This document shows, piece after piece, positions 36,611 to 49,900 of a stretch of DNA of 64,000 nt. This DNA comes from Auanema rhodensis. Taxonomy: Eukaryota; Nematoda; Chromadorea; Rhabditida; Rhabditidae. The DNA is taken from contig OZ059900.1 in the NCBI GenBank assembly GCA_964057225.1, positions 14,089,638 to 14,153,637 of the forward strand, read 5' to 3'. The notes below the pieces were generated by a model. It ran no database searches and was not told the origin of the DNA. It saw only the letters and a program-made list of their open reading frames with translations. The position numbers and the translations under genes are program-made. How positions within the stretch are numbered: the first letter of the stretch is position 1; every line of letters begins with the position of its first letter.

Positions 36611-37434
36611 TCTTATTCAAGTTTAAATCAAGTTCAAACACGTGCGCAGGGTGCAGATTAATAATAGAACGAGTTCTTTGTAGAAATATACGATCCAATG
36701 TTCTAAGTAGAATAATTGTTTTGTTTCTGCTGTTTGCAGTTAAAAGTTTGGTCATTTAGCTTTCGAACAAAAATTCGTTTTGAAATTTTTTCGCAAGAAA
36801 TTGAAAATCAAATCAGAATAGAATCAATGTAATTAAAAGTTTTGGAATGATTTGAACATGTTTTCAATCAGAAGTCTAGCTTCATTTGGTTGAAAAATGT
36901 TTTTTTTTTCAGTTTGTGAAACCTTTATATCCAAAAAAGTCTCAGCATCTCATACTTTAAATTTAAATTGAAAAACTTAAATATTATTCCAATTTCTAAT
37001 TTTTTAAATTTAAGATTTGGCAATTTAAGATTAAGATTTAAGTTGATCTCTAAGTCTTAATAAAGTTAAAAAAACATAAAACTTAGTTGGAGAAATATTG
37101 AAATATACAAACAAAAGCAATCAAACGTGAAGTGAATCGTATTGTAGTTTAGTTAATATTTTATCTCAGATTCTTTGTTATAAATACGAAGAGTATTAAT
37201 GCTTTCAGTAATCATGAATATTAAAACTAAAATAACGGTCAAATATCCACTCTACGAATAATTAATAACCTATGGGTAGGTATAGATTACATCTTTTCAT
37301 TGAAATATGATCTTAAAGCATCGACCGTATTGAAATATATTAATATTAGTGCTGCTGAATTTCGAATATATTGTGCTATTTGCTGTTTCCTCTATAATCG
37401 AATTTAAAGCTTTTGGCTTCTAAACTACCAACAT
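36611..37434. other. Intergenic region before ionotropic receptor
   Basis: Unique sequence starting at the outer edge of the right duplication arm. It contains AT-rich runs around 36950-37060 with repeated TTTAAATTTAA-like words. It probably contains the receptor promoter. No exon was identified. Confidence 0.45.
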
Positions 37435-39514
37435 ATGTTTCATCTTTTTTTCTCGATTGTAACATTAAATGAATGTGCAGGTATTGAACATTTTTTAAAA
37501 TATTCGTAAGTAATCTTTTTGTAGCAAACGATTCTACACTTTACTCTACTCATTTCGCTGCTCAAGCGTTTATGGTAACTATATTTGAACTTTTTAAAAT
37601 AAAGTTATTAACAAAGTAAACTATTGGAATACATTCAGCATGTCTATAATACAATTCCACCTTTGTCAGAGTTGATGGGCAAACAGTTGCGTATTGCCAT
37701 TCCCGTCACATATCCACCATTTGTAAGTTGGAAAAGGGTTGAAATGAAATTAAAAATGAAAAAAAAATCAGGTAAACTATGCAAATTTTTCTGATGCAGC
37801 AGAACTTGAGTGTGGGTACGGACCCGGTGTTGTGATGGAAATACTTAAAGATTTGAAAGAAGTTTTAAATTTAACATATGAGGTGATATTTTACTTTTTC
37901 AAGTCTTAATTAATGTAAAGAAGAAAATTTTGTTCAGATTGTCCCGTTCTCAAACGAAATGCTGGGAAACAAAAGTGGTTGGCCGGCTGCGTTTGAATAC
38001 TTAGCTACAAATGTTAAAAAAATGAATGACAACTATCTAATCATTTTTTTAAGAACGTCGACATAATTGCGGGAGGGGCAGTGATGCGTTACGATCTTAG
38101 TCAGATTTCCGATTTAACATACCCGTTTCTTTATGATACAACAGCCATGTTAATCAAGAAAAATGACAAAAAACATTATGAGAAATTCATGATTATAACT
38201 GAGCCTTTCAGATGGGAGGTATTTGAAATAAGATTTTTAATATTCAATACAGGCTTTGTTATCAAGTTATTTATTTTTTAATATAGGTTTGGATTCTAAC
38301 AATAGCGTGCATAATACTGTCTGGCTTATTTTTCATATTTATCAGTCGGGGAATTGGGCAAAGTTATAATGAGATAGTGTATACACCGTTTGACTGCTTC
38401 TGGTTGTTTATTTCAATAGTTCTGCAACAAGGTTCTTTGGTTTTTCTCATCTTATCTCAAATTTTCTTAAGGACTCAGAGATCAACCAAAATCTAACAGT
38501 TGCCGAATAATGATTGGTTTTTGGTGGTTAGCCAGTTTAACTCTAATGGCCACTTTCACTGGTAGTCTTGTCGCTATTTTCGCAACTGAAAGTAAAAGTT
38601 TGCCGTTTCATGGTTTAATTTAATTAGCCATGTAATCAAAATTTATCAAAGTTCAGATTTACATAGTCTACTAAGAGTAGTTAAGCAGGGAAAATACATT
38701 ATAGTTTTGGATTCTAATTCTGTTATTAACCTAGAGAATATAAAGGTATGTTTTCGAATATGCGAAAACATTAAATGATAAGTAGTATGAAATAGAATTC
38801 TTGCACAAACAATTCTTTGTTTCGTACTTATTGCTCATTCAAACAACGAACTAATATTTCTTTTTGAGAACTCGAATAAGGAGGACGTTAAAGATCTATG
38901 GAACGAAATAAATATCAACAAGAAAGTCTTATATGTAAATGGAACATATGAAGGTTGTTATAACAATCATGAACTACCAAATTCAATAACCGGAAGTATT
39001 CAGCCATTCAATTGGTGATATCAAAACCTGGCTATGTGTTTCTTGGATCCAGAGAAACAATTCTTTATTATGCATCACTGGATTGTAGCTTGCTGGCAGT
39101 TACAGATGATCTATTGCCAGCTTATTTGTCAATTCCTATGAGTTTGAACAGTAATTATTCTATGATTTTTTCAAACCGGTGAACTCAAAGAAAATAAGAC
39201 ATTTATTATTAAAACATTTTTAGAATTAGGGAACTGGTGGAACGTGGATTTATAGCAAAGTGGTTGAATGATTATAGTAGCTATGCATCAATCAAAGGAG
39301 CACATAATTGCAATTATTCTTCAACCAGTCCTCAAGGTAATAACGTTTTTGTTTTGTAATACTTGTAATATTTTCAGCTTATCTTGATTTGAATAGAACT
39401 CAAGGTGCTTTCTGGATTTTACTGGGTGGTTTAATGATGTCGTTACTTTTATTTACATTTGAACATATATTTACTTATTATCAAATCAAATATAATCGAA
39501 ATAAAGTTTACTAA
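37435..39514 (+). CDS. Ionotropic glutamate-receptor-like (IR-type) channel
   Basis: The signal peptide (MFHLFFSIVTLNECA) is followed directly by a bilobed ligand-binding region: LRIAIPVTYPPFVNYANFSD, CGYGPGVVMEILKDL, and VDIIAGGAVMRYDLSQISDL. There is no large amino-terminal domain, as in arthropod IRs and the short nematode iGluR relatives. TM1 (VWILTIACIILSGLFFIF), the pore loop with FDCFWLFISIVLQQG and the TM3 region (RIMIGFWWLASLTLMATFTG) have the iGluR order. The SYTANLAAF gating motif is altered to ATFTGSLVAIF. In S2 no full R...T...E/D ligand set is clear. A final TM (WILLGGLMMSLLLFTFEHIF) precedes a short tail. Probably a chemosensory or synaptic ligand-gated cation channel subunit. 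The stop lies 4 bp from the convergent CAP gene's stop. Confidence 0.8.
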
Positions 39515-39518
39515 GTAT

Positions 39519-41547
39519 TTATTCTTGGCTATCGTTATCTAATGCACATAAACCTTCTTCTGCTAGGCAATGAAACCCTTTTGGGCACTCAACATCATTT
39601 TCACAAGGGGATCCCATCTCGTATATTACTTGATTTCTACGATTTCCACTGAAAATATTACAATATTTCAGTTCCATGTTATATGATCTTACGCTGGACC
39701 ATAATGACAAACCAAAAATCCCATTTGTGGACAGTGAACAACTGCGCAACCTAGATGATATGTTCGATCCCAAGCCATCTTCAAAATATTTTCAATTCAC
39801 TCTTGAATGTATATGGTATTTACCTGTGTCCAATGACCAACCAATTTGCCTTTTCTTCGCCACATATCATTTGTGAGCATGTTGTCAGCTGCTATACCAA
39901 ATAACTCAAGTTCTTGCCACCATTTTTCAATTCCCTTAAATAGAACTAACAGTATATAGTGTTTATATATTATTTAAATTAGTTTCAAATGTTCAATTTC
40001 TTACAGTTCTCAGTAAAGCACGTGGATCGAAAAACACAGCAGAAGTCATATAAAGATTCTGCCCTTGATTTGGTCGTTCCCAACCATTGGAATGTGCAAA
40101 AACACATTTTTCGGCATGCATTTGGGCATATTCTTCTAGTTCGCAGTTATAAGCCTTAACTTAATCATTATGTTTAAAAAAAAAGAACATCACAATTTTC
40201 ACCATTTTCAGCATATTTTTAGCTCTTGGTTGAGTTGTATTAGTTTCACCATTAAATTCCATGCCTCTAGCTAACCGCGATCTTAACAAAAAGGATTTTT
40301 TTATAAACAGACTTCTCACCTGTAGAAATTATGCTGCTCTAAAGCAACTGATCTCAAAACATCTGTCATTTCACTATTATTATTCTTGCACATCGTATTT
40401 TTCCCATCATCTAATCGATTAATATTTTTCTAGTTTGCAAATGAGCAATAAGTTATACCTTCAATATATGTAGGAGCTATACATAAACCAGAGGAAGAAT
40501 TACACTTTGAATTTGCAAACGTGGAACATTCATAGTTCTCCAAACATGGCTGACCTGGTTCGTATATCATTTCAAACTCAGTTTGAGCTCTTCAAAAAGT
40601 TTGTAAATAAGTCAGTTCAAAAAAAACAAACTTTTCATTGTAGAGACATAAGAAGACTGCTTTCTGCTCTTGTGCACATTTTGCATAGGAGCACCCAACT
40701 CGAGTCGTTTTACCTTTGGCCATCTAAAAGTCTTTTTACTTGATGGAACCAATTTTAGTTTTACATTCGCCCATCCCAAATAATTTTTTCTGTTAAAATA
40801 ACGGTTCAAATAATCATCATTGCCCGACAATCTTCCTTGATTCCACCATTCATTCAAAGCACTACGAATATGCTCAAAATCATCACCAGTATCCCATAAA
40901 AGCCAAAACCTTAGAATCAAACTGAATAGAAGATCAAAAAATTTCATACGTTTTAAGCAGCTGTGCTCTGGACTGTAAAATTGACGCTTCCATGAAAAAC
41001 GAAGAACAGTTTGAAATATGTTTGTGAGCCAGGTTTTCAAGCTTCATATCCCAAGACTGAACAGAAAGATAAGCTTTGAAGAAACATAAATTTACCATTT
41101 CATAGATATTTTTTCCGCCTTGCATTAATCCCTCATGATTGAGCTCTAGAGCTAATGCTAAGCGGCTACGTTTACTGTTATGAAAATGGAGAATGTAGTT
41201 TCGTAGATTAGTAGAAAGACCAAATGAAGCTTGTTGATCAAAACAAGTTTTTTCAATTACGTTTGTTAACAATTCATCTGAAAAATGTTTTATTGAGTAA
41301 ACAAAAATAAATTAATGTTACCTTCTAGTACTGAACTATTTTTGAAATTATCCAACTGCTCGTTAGAGTTAGGTGAAAGAAAGATCTCTTCATCTATTCC
41401 ACTACCCTCTTCTGAGAATGCCTAATTATCATACGTTTGTAAGTGTTAACATGCAAAAATAATTTGGTACCAACTTACATACACTGAAGCTTGATAATAT
41501 ATGAAAAATAATATAGCAACATTCGAGACTTTGAGCATTATTCTCAT
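39519..41547 (-). CDS. Double-domain secreted CAP (SCP/TAPS) protein
   Basis: The signal peptide (MRIMLKVSNVAILFFIYYQ) and a short acidic linker are followed by two CAP domains in tandem. Domain 1 shows LRNYILHFHNSKRSRLALAL, a WDMKLE-type helix, HIRSALNEWW, and the CAP2-type TTRVGCSYAKC (about 40695-40665). Domain 2 shows a second EQHNFYRSRLA-like start (about 40340), Cys motifs and a CSLSTNGIFGL stretch. Each domain ends in a small Cys tail, the last being MGSPCENDVECPKGFHCLAE. The layout is that of nematode VAP-1 and venom-allergen/ASP-like secreted proteins, which are used extracellularly in sensory-sheath or host-interaction roles depending on species. About ten exons, some of whose borders are approximate. 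The stop codon nearly abuts that of the opposite channel gene. Confidence 0.85.
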
Positions 41548-43392
41548 ACTAGAACTTAGAAATACTTTGACTGTTCAATAAGTTTAATGTATAATGAGAT
41601 CTACGATACTTTCGTTCTGAAAAGTTCTGTTTGGTGTTTAAATTTGTGATTTTGTATATGTTTCTGAAAACATTATCAATTGATTCATTAATAAAATTGC
41701 AATAAATGAGGTAAAAAGAATATTTTTTACAACAGCAAGTTCAAATAAATATATAAACAGAATGTAAAAATAGAAAAATATCAAGTCAAAATCTGAATGT
41801 TGTATGAAATGAAGATGAAATTTCATTTATTTTTCCATCTCAATCGTATGGCAATTGAATTGACTGCTTAAAAATAAGAAATTGTAGAAATATACATCCG
41901 TATTGAGAGTTTCATGAAACCGAAAGTGTAACCAATATTTCTAAGAGGGACAAAGAGATAACAGCACTAGAACTGGTAGTATTAAAACCATATAATTTAC
42001 AAGTGAAATCTATCTTTTTATATAATTTTTTTTTCAAGAAATTTGTCAAACAATTATTTTCACATCATCAACACATTATTGTAGAATCATTCAAAATTAA
42101 ATACTATACAAAATACAGAAACTATTAGACTATCATTTTAAATTATTTACTATTTAATATCATTCTTTTTTTTTATTTCTTTATCAGTTTTTACATTACG
42201 TTATGCTTCTAAATCTTTGAAGTGTCTTTGTTGCTTTATGTTCCATTTCTCTTCATTACACTATTTCTTGTTCTCTAGCTTTTCTTTGATCACTCTTCTT
42301 CTATTTTTCTGTTTCTTTCTTCCTATCTCATAAAATTATTCTTGTTCTTTCTTTTCTCTCTCTTCACGTTCTCTAATGCATTCACCTACATTCAAGATAA
42401 CTTTTGTCTTTTCTTCTCCATGTTTCGTATATTCTTTACTATATATCAATCCAATTACAATTCCAAAACGCCATCCTTTTCAATTGTTATCTCTAAATGA
42501 AGCCAATGACGCGCAAGGTTATGCATTACAATTTCGACCATCAAAACACTATGGATATTTCTCTCTTTTTCTACGATCCATTCTATTTTTCTCATTCTGT
42601 CTTTTTCTCTAATTGATTTCTGATCCAAACCAGAAAATATTATGAGTATATACGTAGTAATGTTATATAATATATATATTTATTAATATCTTTATATAAA
42701 TACATCTATTTTATCACAATTAATGTTGAATTCGTACAAAATCATTAATAAGAAAAACTATTGTTATCGATTTTTTCAAGTCTTCATAACATTGAAAATA
42801 TTTGTCGATAATTGAAATGGCGTGATACTATGAAATCTTTTTTCCGTCTTTCATGATGGCATAGCATATTTTGATAAAACATGTCTGTGATATTTGATTT
42901 TATCAATTTTAAGACATAACTTACTTCAGTAAACATCAAAAAGAAAAATGTTCAATTTATACATTTTCACTAAACTAAGTTTTTAAAAACTTCAGAGAAA
43001 TTTATTAAATTCGACAAACAGTCGACAAATTAGCCTTTTCATTTTAAATTTGAAACATCGACTCTATTCAAAATAAGATAAAACTATCATAAAATGATTA
43101 TCTGCTCTAATGCGAAAACCGACAACACGTCAGATCTGTGACTGGCGCATATCATTTTTGATAAATTGCCGGCTTTTTTTAAACAAAAATCATAATTTTT
43201 TCCCCGAAGTATGATTAATATTTTTTATTAAATGTTTATTTTATCTGGCATAGTTTAGTTTGAAGTTTTATATAGTGATCATATTTTTGGTCGAATAACG
43301 CAGTTAAATCTTTTGCTTGAATAATTTATTTATAATTTAGCTTAGTTCATGAATATAAATCATAACAATGAATATTTTTAAGGGAGTTCAGA
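41548..43392. other. Divergent intergenic region, CAP protein / GPAT
   Basis: About 1.8 kb that should carry both promoters. A T/C-rich tract covers 42160-42390, and a second less AT-rich patch lies around 43110-43160. The ORF at 42376-42612 is an extension of the pyrimidine tract and is not convincing. Confidence 0.45.
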
Positions 43393-45427
43393 ATGGTGAT
43401 TTGCTTGCAACATTTATTTGTTGCATCAAGTCTTCTTCTGCCACCCGTAGCCATACTTAGCAGTTTAGTAATATGTCTTGCGTTATTCGGAAAAACACTC
43501 GGTCTCCGTGAAACATATGTTAATACGTTGATTTTTATTTTCGAGGTAACATTAATTTTTTATGAGATTGAAAAAAAGTCTTATTTATGTAGTGGGCAGC
43601 TAGGCAAATCCGCACTACTGAACGAAATAAGAGGCGTGAAGGATCGTTTCCAACAGAAGAGCAGACTGGTATAGTTTGTAATGAAGAAATAGAGAAAGAA
43701 AGTGAGCAAAATAACAAAAACAACGATGAAGGACTTAGACATAGACACGGATCTGGATCAAGTATGTTTTTTTGTTTCATTTGCAAAATATTGAAAGTTT
43801 TCAATCACTACTCTATTTTTTTTGTAAATTTTTGATGGATAATATGCTTTTTTATTTTTTTTAGGTTTGTCTTCTTTGTCTTCAATATGTTCCAAGCGAT
43901 CGAGACATGGTTCAGAAAGTAGCACATGTAAGATTTGAATTAATTATCATGAAAGTTACTAATACTGTCTCACAATCTAATTAAAACAATTTTATTATCC
44001 GTATTTGTCTGCATTTTTTATTTGTTTTAGTGGGAATCATTCGCCGTGAAACTCAAATACATCTTGATGACGATGATGATGAGGACTCACATGAAGTTTT
44101 TGTCAAAAGTAGAGGATGGGCTGTGGTTCGGGACTCGATCGATTTTGTTAAAGTATTGGATATCTAATTGTAAACCGTATAGCATAATTTTGCAGGCAGG
44201 TATTGAGGCTATCATTGAAGACGAAGTCACAAGCCGGTTTGAAGCAGAGCAGTTGGTAACGTGGAACATGCTCACTCGTACCTCAATCAGATTTTATCAA
44301 TTTGTCAAGTAATATACAATTTTTAGAATTTATTCACCTTAAAAAATTATTTAAGTTGGAAATTGACTACGCTTTATTTTATTGGACTTCTGTTTCGTTA
44401 CTGCATTATGCTCCCAATGCGTTTTATTCTGTTCGCTATGGGACTTTTATTTCTTGTTTGGTCGACCGCTATTATTGGAATTTTCCCTGAAGGCTCTTTG
44501 AAAAGGTTTCCTTTAAATATTATTTGGAATAGTATTTTTATATTTAGAAAACTCAACCAGCATAGTATGTTGATTAGCAATAGGATTTTGTCTCGTTGTT
44601 TAACTGGTGTTGTTTATTTCCATGACATTCATAACAGAGCGAAAAACGGAGGTTTTCAGAATTTTAAATATATATTAATATTTGAGTTTTGTTTAGGAAT
44701 CTGTGTTGCGAATCATACTTCGCCAATTGATGCAATGATTCTATCAACTGATAATGTTTATGCACTAATTGGTCAGAGGCATGGAGGTTTATTGGGAGTT
44801 ATTCAGAGAGCCCTTAGCAGAGCTAGCAGTCATATATGGTTTGAGCGAAACGAAGCTAAGGACAGATCGACAGTAACGAAACGGTACTGCGAGTTTGTAA
44901 GCATGTTTAAAGCTTGTTTTTTAGGCTTCGAGAGCATTGTAACGACCCGTACAAACTTCCTGTTCTTATTTTTCCAGAAGGCACTTGCATTAATAACACT
45001 TCTGTTATGATGTTCAAAAAAGGCTCTTTTGAGGTATGCTTTTCATGAAGGGATCTTCAAGGGTCAATATTTCAGGTTGGAACAACTATATACCCTATTG
45101 CAATGAAGTATGATTCTCGTTTTGGAGATGCTTTCTGGAACAGCAATGAACAATCGTGGTTCGAATATATTATGCGTATGATGACATCTTGGGCCATCAT
45201 CTGCAATGTTTGGTATTTGCCTGCTATGATGAAACTGGTATACTATAAGATGTTACGAAATACTTATGAACTTTCAATTTTAGCCAGAAGAAGACGCCGT
45301 AGATTTCGCGAACAGGGTTAAAAAAGAAATAGCAAAAAAAGGAGGTTTGGTTGATCTCGAATGGGATGGACAATTGAAACGCAGCAAAGTTCCAAAAAAA
45401 TTAGTGGCCAAACAACAGGAAAAGTGA
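43393..45427 (+). CDS. acl-4: Glycerol-3-phosphate acyltransferase 3/4-like (ER, PlsC family)
   Basis: ER membrane enzyme that acylates glycerol-3-phosphate at sn-1, the first step of glycerolipid and triacylglycerol synthesis. The N-terminus is hydrophobic (about residues 5-30), then a Ser/His-rich polar segment and an acidic run (LDDDDDED). Two more hydrophobic segments follow (LTTLYFIGLLFRYCIMLPMR and the next). The PlsC core has block I ICVANHTSPIDAMILSTDNV (NHxxxxD), block II with WFERNEAKDR, block III PVLIFPEGTCINN and block IV VGTTIYPIAMKYD. The C-terminus ends in a basic KKLVAKQQEK-type tail. This set, including FPEGTC and NRVKKEIAKKGGL, is characteristic of GPAT3/4 (AGPAT6/9); C. elegans acl-4/acl-5 are the likely relatives. 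The ATG follows TTCAG by one base. A second gene starts 55 bp after its stop. Confidence 0.9.
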
Positions 45428-45482
45428 TTTTTTTGAATACATTCAAATGTAAATAGAGATATGCTTCAGATACGCTCATCGC

Positions 45483-45825
45483 ATGTCTAGATATACTTCA
45501 ACTTCTGCTGATACCCCAAAAAATTTTGATCCTCAGCGATCAGATTTTGAAGAGGATGAATATGGTAACTATTACTATCTTATGTCATTTTATTACCAAA
45601 AATTAGTTTCATTTCTTTCGCCCACTTCTTTGGGAAATTTGCCTGAAGATGCTGTAGCTTCGGATGAGGAAGAGATTTCTGAATCAGCAATTCCTCTGAT
45701 CAACCCTCTGGCTGATGTCACCTTGTGCGATCTCAATTCAGGTTTCAAAATTCCTTCTCAATCTTTTCAAAACTAATTTTTTAGGTGTTCATAAGCGCCC
45801 ACCGTTTTATCCAATTCAAGAATAA
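45483..45825 (+). CDS. Small acidic hypothetical protein
   Basis: Three exons (45483-45564, 45607-45739, 45785-45825) with conventional introns of 42 and 45 nt join in phase to about 84 aa. I do not recognise the family. The protein is polar and acidic (RSDFEEDEYVSFLSPTSL, ASDEEEISE) and has no TM or signal peptide. It ends with a distinctive, likely conserved tail (PLADVTLCDLNSGVHKRPPF then YPIQE). The start ATG lies 13 bases downstream of ATGCTTCAG, a good trans-splice acceptor. The intercistronic gap to the acyltransferase is 55 bp, within the range of nematode operons, so co-transcription is plausible. Confidence 0.6.
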
Positions 45826-46901
45826 TTTGATTAATTGTTCATTCTAGCTGAATAACATATACCCTTGGTACCTAGATTTTTTTCTAACTGTTCACTACAA
45901 AAAAAAAGAGTCAGAATTTGTGCCTATTTTGCCCTAATATACCTGTACTTTATTTTAGTGTCTTTTGGTCTTTATTTTCTTTGTAATTTTTTTGATATCA
46001 AAAATTTAATTAATTGTTTGAATTCATATTCAATGTTGACTAGTTATATTTAACGGGTATGAAACAGAGAATAAATTTATTTTGTTTGATCTCGTATTTT
46101 ATAAAATTATACTTCAATATCTTTAGTGCACAAAATATGTGGGAACGAAAGAAGTAAGTATGAAAACTAAGTTTCTTAATATAGAAACTGGTTTTGACAG
46201 ATTTTAATTACAATAATGCTATTCATGCAACACAACTCAGCCATGACTGTTCGAAAGGTACATGGAAAGATCAAATATTGCCTACAAATCTTCTGACCAA
46301 GAGTGTTCAACTCTCTGGCATTGATTATTTTTTATCTAAGTATCATTTGTGTTTATAGTTGAGACGACTGAACGATTGACCTTGAAATGAAAAATCACCG
46401 TGACACGACAATTTTTCTCAAAAAATAAAAGAAAATTCATTAGTTTCCACACAATTGTCTAGGTTATTGTCTAGTTCTAATCGAAGTAACAAGTAAGGTT
46501 GCAGATTCTGTTAGCTATGCTTTATTACTATATAACGTTTAAATACAATGCTGAATCTTTATGCATTTCTAAACTAACTATGTTTGGTATCATTCTAACA
46601 AACTATTAAATGTATGCTTTTTTATATCAAGGGGGAACTTATATAAAGAATGAACGGAATGTCACGCCTACTGCTAAAACAAGATGGAAATCAAGAAGAA
46701 CTGACTGGCTGATACGACCTTTACAGCATCTTCTTCACGAGTGAACAATTGGTCAACCAAGTTGTATTAATTTTATAATTTTTACTTAACAAATAGTTCT
46801 GTGTTACCATAGATAATCGTTGTGCAAATACTAATTAGTGAATGAATCAGCAATCTCTAACTGTTTCTGAGTTGGTTTCAGACTGCCTATTTCCTTTAAT
46901 A
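45826..46901. other. Intergenic region upstream of SOD-like gene
   Basis: About 1.1 kb with no supported exon. The ORF at 45865-46053 is low-complexity. An acceptor-like TTTCAG at about 46875-46880 immediately precedes the chosen start of the next gene. Confidence 0.45.
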
Positions 46902-49900
46902 ATGCTACACTTTTCACGTCTAATACCAATTCTGAGTATTTTATCATTATCAATAGCAGATGACGGATTTTATCGCACACTACTTTATGGAGAAAAATTA
47001 AAAGGATTTATTAAGGTAACATTTAATATATGAAATATTCAAATAAAAGCAAAATAACAAATGTGTATCAGCTTGAATTTCATTTTTATTAAGGTAAATG
47101 AGCTCAAAAACGATAACTATGTTGTTTCTTTTGACATACAATTTTCGCAAAACGATGATGTCAAATGGGCGCTGCATATGTCATCGGCACCGTATGATAT
47201 GACAATCATGACCGATAATTGCAAACGAGTAAAAAAAAGTCCTCATCTCATGCGAAGTTTGCCTTTGAATGAAACAATAGTGCCCGGTAATATATTGCAT
47301 GGTCATACTATTGTTCTTAGTTCACAAATGGAGGTTTGAAATAGCTGATTGTTGATAAATCTTTATAAAACAGATTACACATAGGTATTAGCGTGTGCAA
47401 CAATCATACTTCCAAAAAAACCTATTCTATCAGCTTCTTTTCATGCAGATATTTTTGAAGGTCATATTCATGTTGTTCGTATGCTTGATAATCAAGTAAG
47501 TTTTATTTTAAGACAATAAAACTTCCACTATTGTAGGCTCGTTTGCTACCGGATTTACGTTATCTAATGACTCTTGACGATTCAACTCTCTATAAGCAAA
47601 CAATAGTTTGGGCATTTGTTGAAAACTGCTCTGAGAGTAATACAGATTCACTAACAGATGGATCAGAGATTGGTATAGACTCTCGAACTACTATTACGAC
47701 AGGTATATCGAAAGAGGGAAAAGTACATGTGAATTATAAGTTGCACATTTCAGAAGTTCCAAATAATTATTCTCTTTATAACTTAGCCTTATATGCGGAT
47801 TCAAAAGTTATAGCTTGCGTTCCCTTAGAAGATGTTGAACCTCGGACAGTTATGTCTGTTAATCTAACACTAATTCAAGTATAGTTTTAATATTCAACAG
47901 AAAAAAAAACATTTCAAACACGTTACAGCGAAATCCATTTGAGCCTGTGTATTCAGAATCAGAATTTCATCCTAACATTTTACATATTAGGCATGCTCAT
48001 AAGTAAATATATCAGAAATAATTTTCTTTAAATCTTTAGAGACGATTGCTTGGATTTGTCAACTGAATCCATACATAATGCGTTTGATAACTATTACCCT
48101 TCGGTAACCATTTTTGGAAGTGAAAGCATTATTTTGAAGGTTATATATATGTAATACATGTATAACTTGTTTACTTTTAGTCATTGTATGCCGAAGATCT
48201 ATGCAGTGTTCTTCGACCACATTTTCCACGCCCTGCTTCTACAACATATCTCATGCATCCGGTTAACGGCAGGTATTTGTTTTTCAGGATAACTATCAGT
48301 TCAAATGATTCAAAATGCAGAATAACACTACTTGATACAGAAGATGAGATTTTGGTAACAGGAGAGCTGCGCCATTCCTTAGAATCGTCTTCAAGTCGAG
48401 CCACAATACAGGTTTTTTTTATTTTTATAAATATGAATATGATAACGTTAGATAGTTACCAGAAATTTTTTTGAGCGACTAAGCAATACTGAACATTGAC
48501 TAACTGCTTTGTTACAGTTTTCGTCGCAGTTAATTCGAGCTGATGCATGTACTGATGATGTTGTTTGTGTCGAATGTAAGGAAATAACTGATGTTGCTGT
48601 TATTGTTGGTAAAAATGAGAAAATGGGTTAGTTTGATTTTGAACATATGTTTCACTGAAGTTTGTTATACAGTTTCCCTTAGTGGAGTGATGAGTTGGTT
48701 CGACATACGAACTATTCGTTCTGCAATTATAGATCTTCAATGGACTAAGGTTTTGTCATTTTCTTTAAAATCATAAAACGTAGATTTGAAGATATGCTCG
48801 AATTTCACATATCTACCAAATGGTTCCATATCAGCACATGCTCTTATTAAGAGTTTATCCACTACAACCAGCAAGACAGTCGCATCAATTGTTGCGATGG
48901 AATATCCCGCTAATAACTATACTGAAGTAATATAATCTATTAATATATCCATAAGTTATTTTATATTTCTCAGGTTATTGTAAACAAGCGTCAAACATTT
49001 GACTCTGCTTATGCACGCACTAGACCAATAGATATGTCCATAACTAGTGGCCATCCGTGTGGCGAGCAAAACATTGGCCCTATCAAATCAGTTTTTTGGG
49101 CACCTCGTTTGGCTCAAATTTTATCTAGTACATCAAATGATACAAGGTAAAAGTAGAAACATACATAATAATCTCATGAGCTATATACAGTGTCTTCATT
49201 TGGTTTAATATGATTACTGGGCCTATGAGTGTACTTGGAACATCTATTTTACTATCAGATGAGAATAAAATATTTTGTGGAGATTTCAAACCATTGGCTG
49301 AAAACACGGTTGCGATGGTGACGTTCAATTCATTGTTTCATGGATACATAAAAATGGTTAGAAATTGATTTACTTACTAAGAATAAACTATATTATTGTA
49401 GACACAATATTTCACTTCAAATTGGGCATTCGGAATGCCTACTGAAGCGTACTACATGCTGAATACAACAGGAAAGAAAAATAGACAGCTTACTTCAAAG
49501 CACTCGCAGGAAGTACTCAATAAAAGCGTTTTTTCCAATTTTTATCATTAATTAAGGAAATTATTTGGGATATTGTGAAAGATGACTTCAAGTCTTGTGA
49601 TACTGCTACTATTTTCAATCCTTTTGAAGTAGAGGTAAAAAACCCTATCTCTTACAAGCGTTTACTGAGTTTTTAAAATTATCTTAGGATGCTTGTAATA
49701 TCGAAACTATCGATTTTTGTCCATTAGGAAATGCAACAGCTAAGTCAAGATTATTACAAACTGGATCTCAATATCATATTTTGGTGAAAGATTTGCCTTT
49801 ATCTGGTCCTTACTCAGGTTTCATTTTGTTTTCAATCACTAATTTTTCCTATATCATAATAGTAATTGGAAAATATCTGAGACTTCGATCTTCAAAAAAC

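Noticed and set aside
42160-42612. Pyrimidine-rich tract with an 78-codon ORF
   Set aside because: Low-complexity sequence in a divergent promoter region; the ORF has no domain or splice context.
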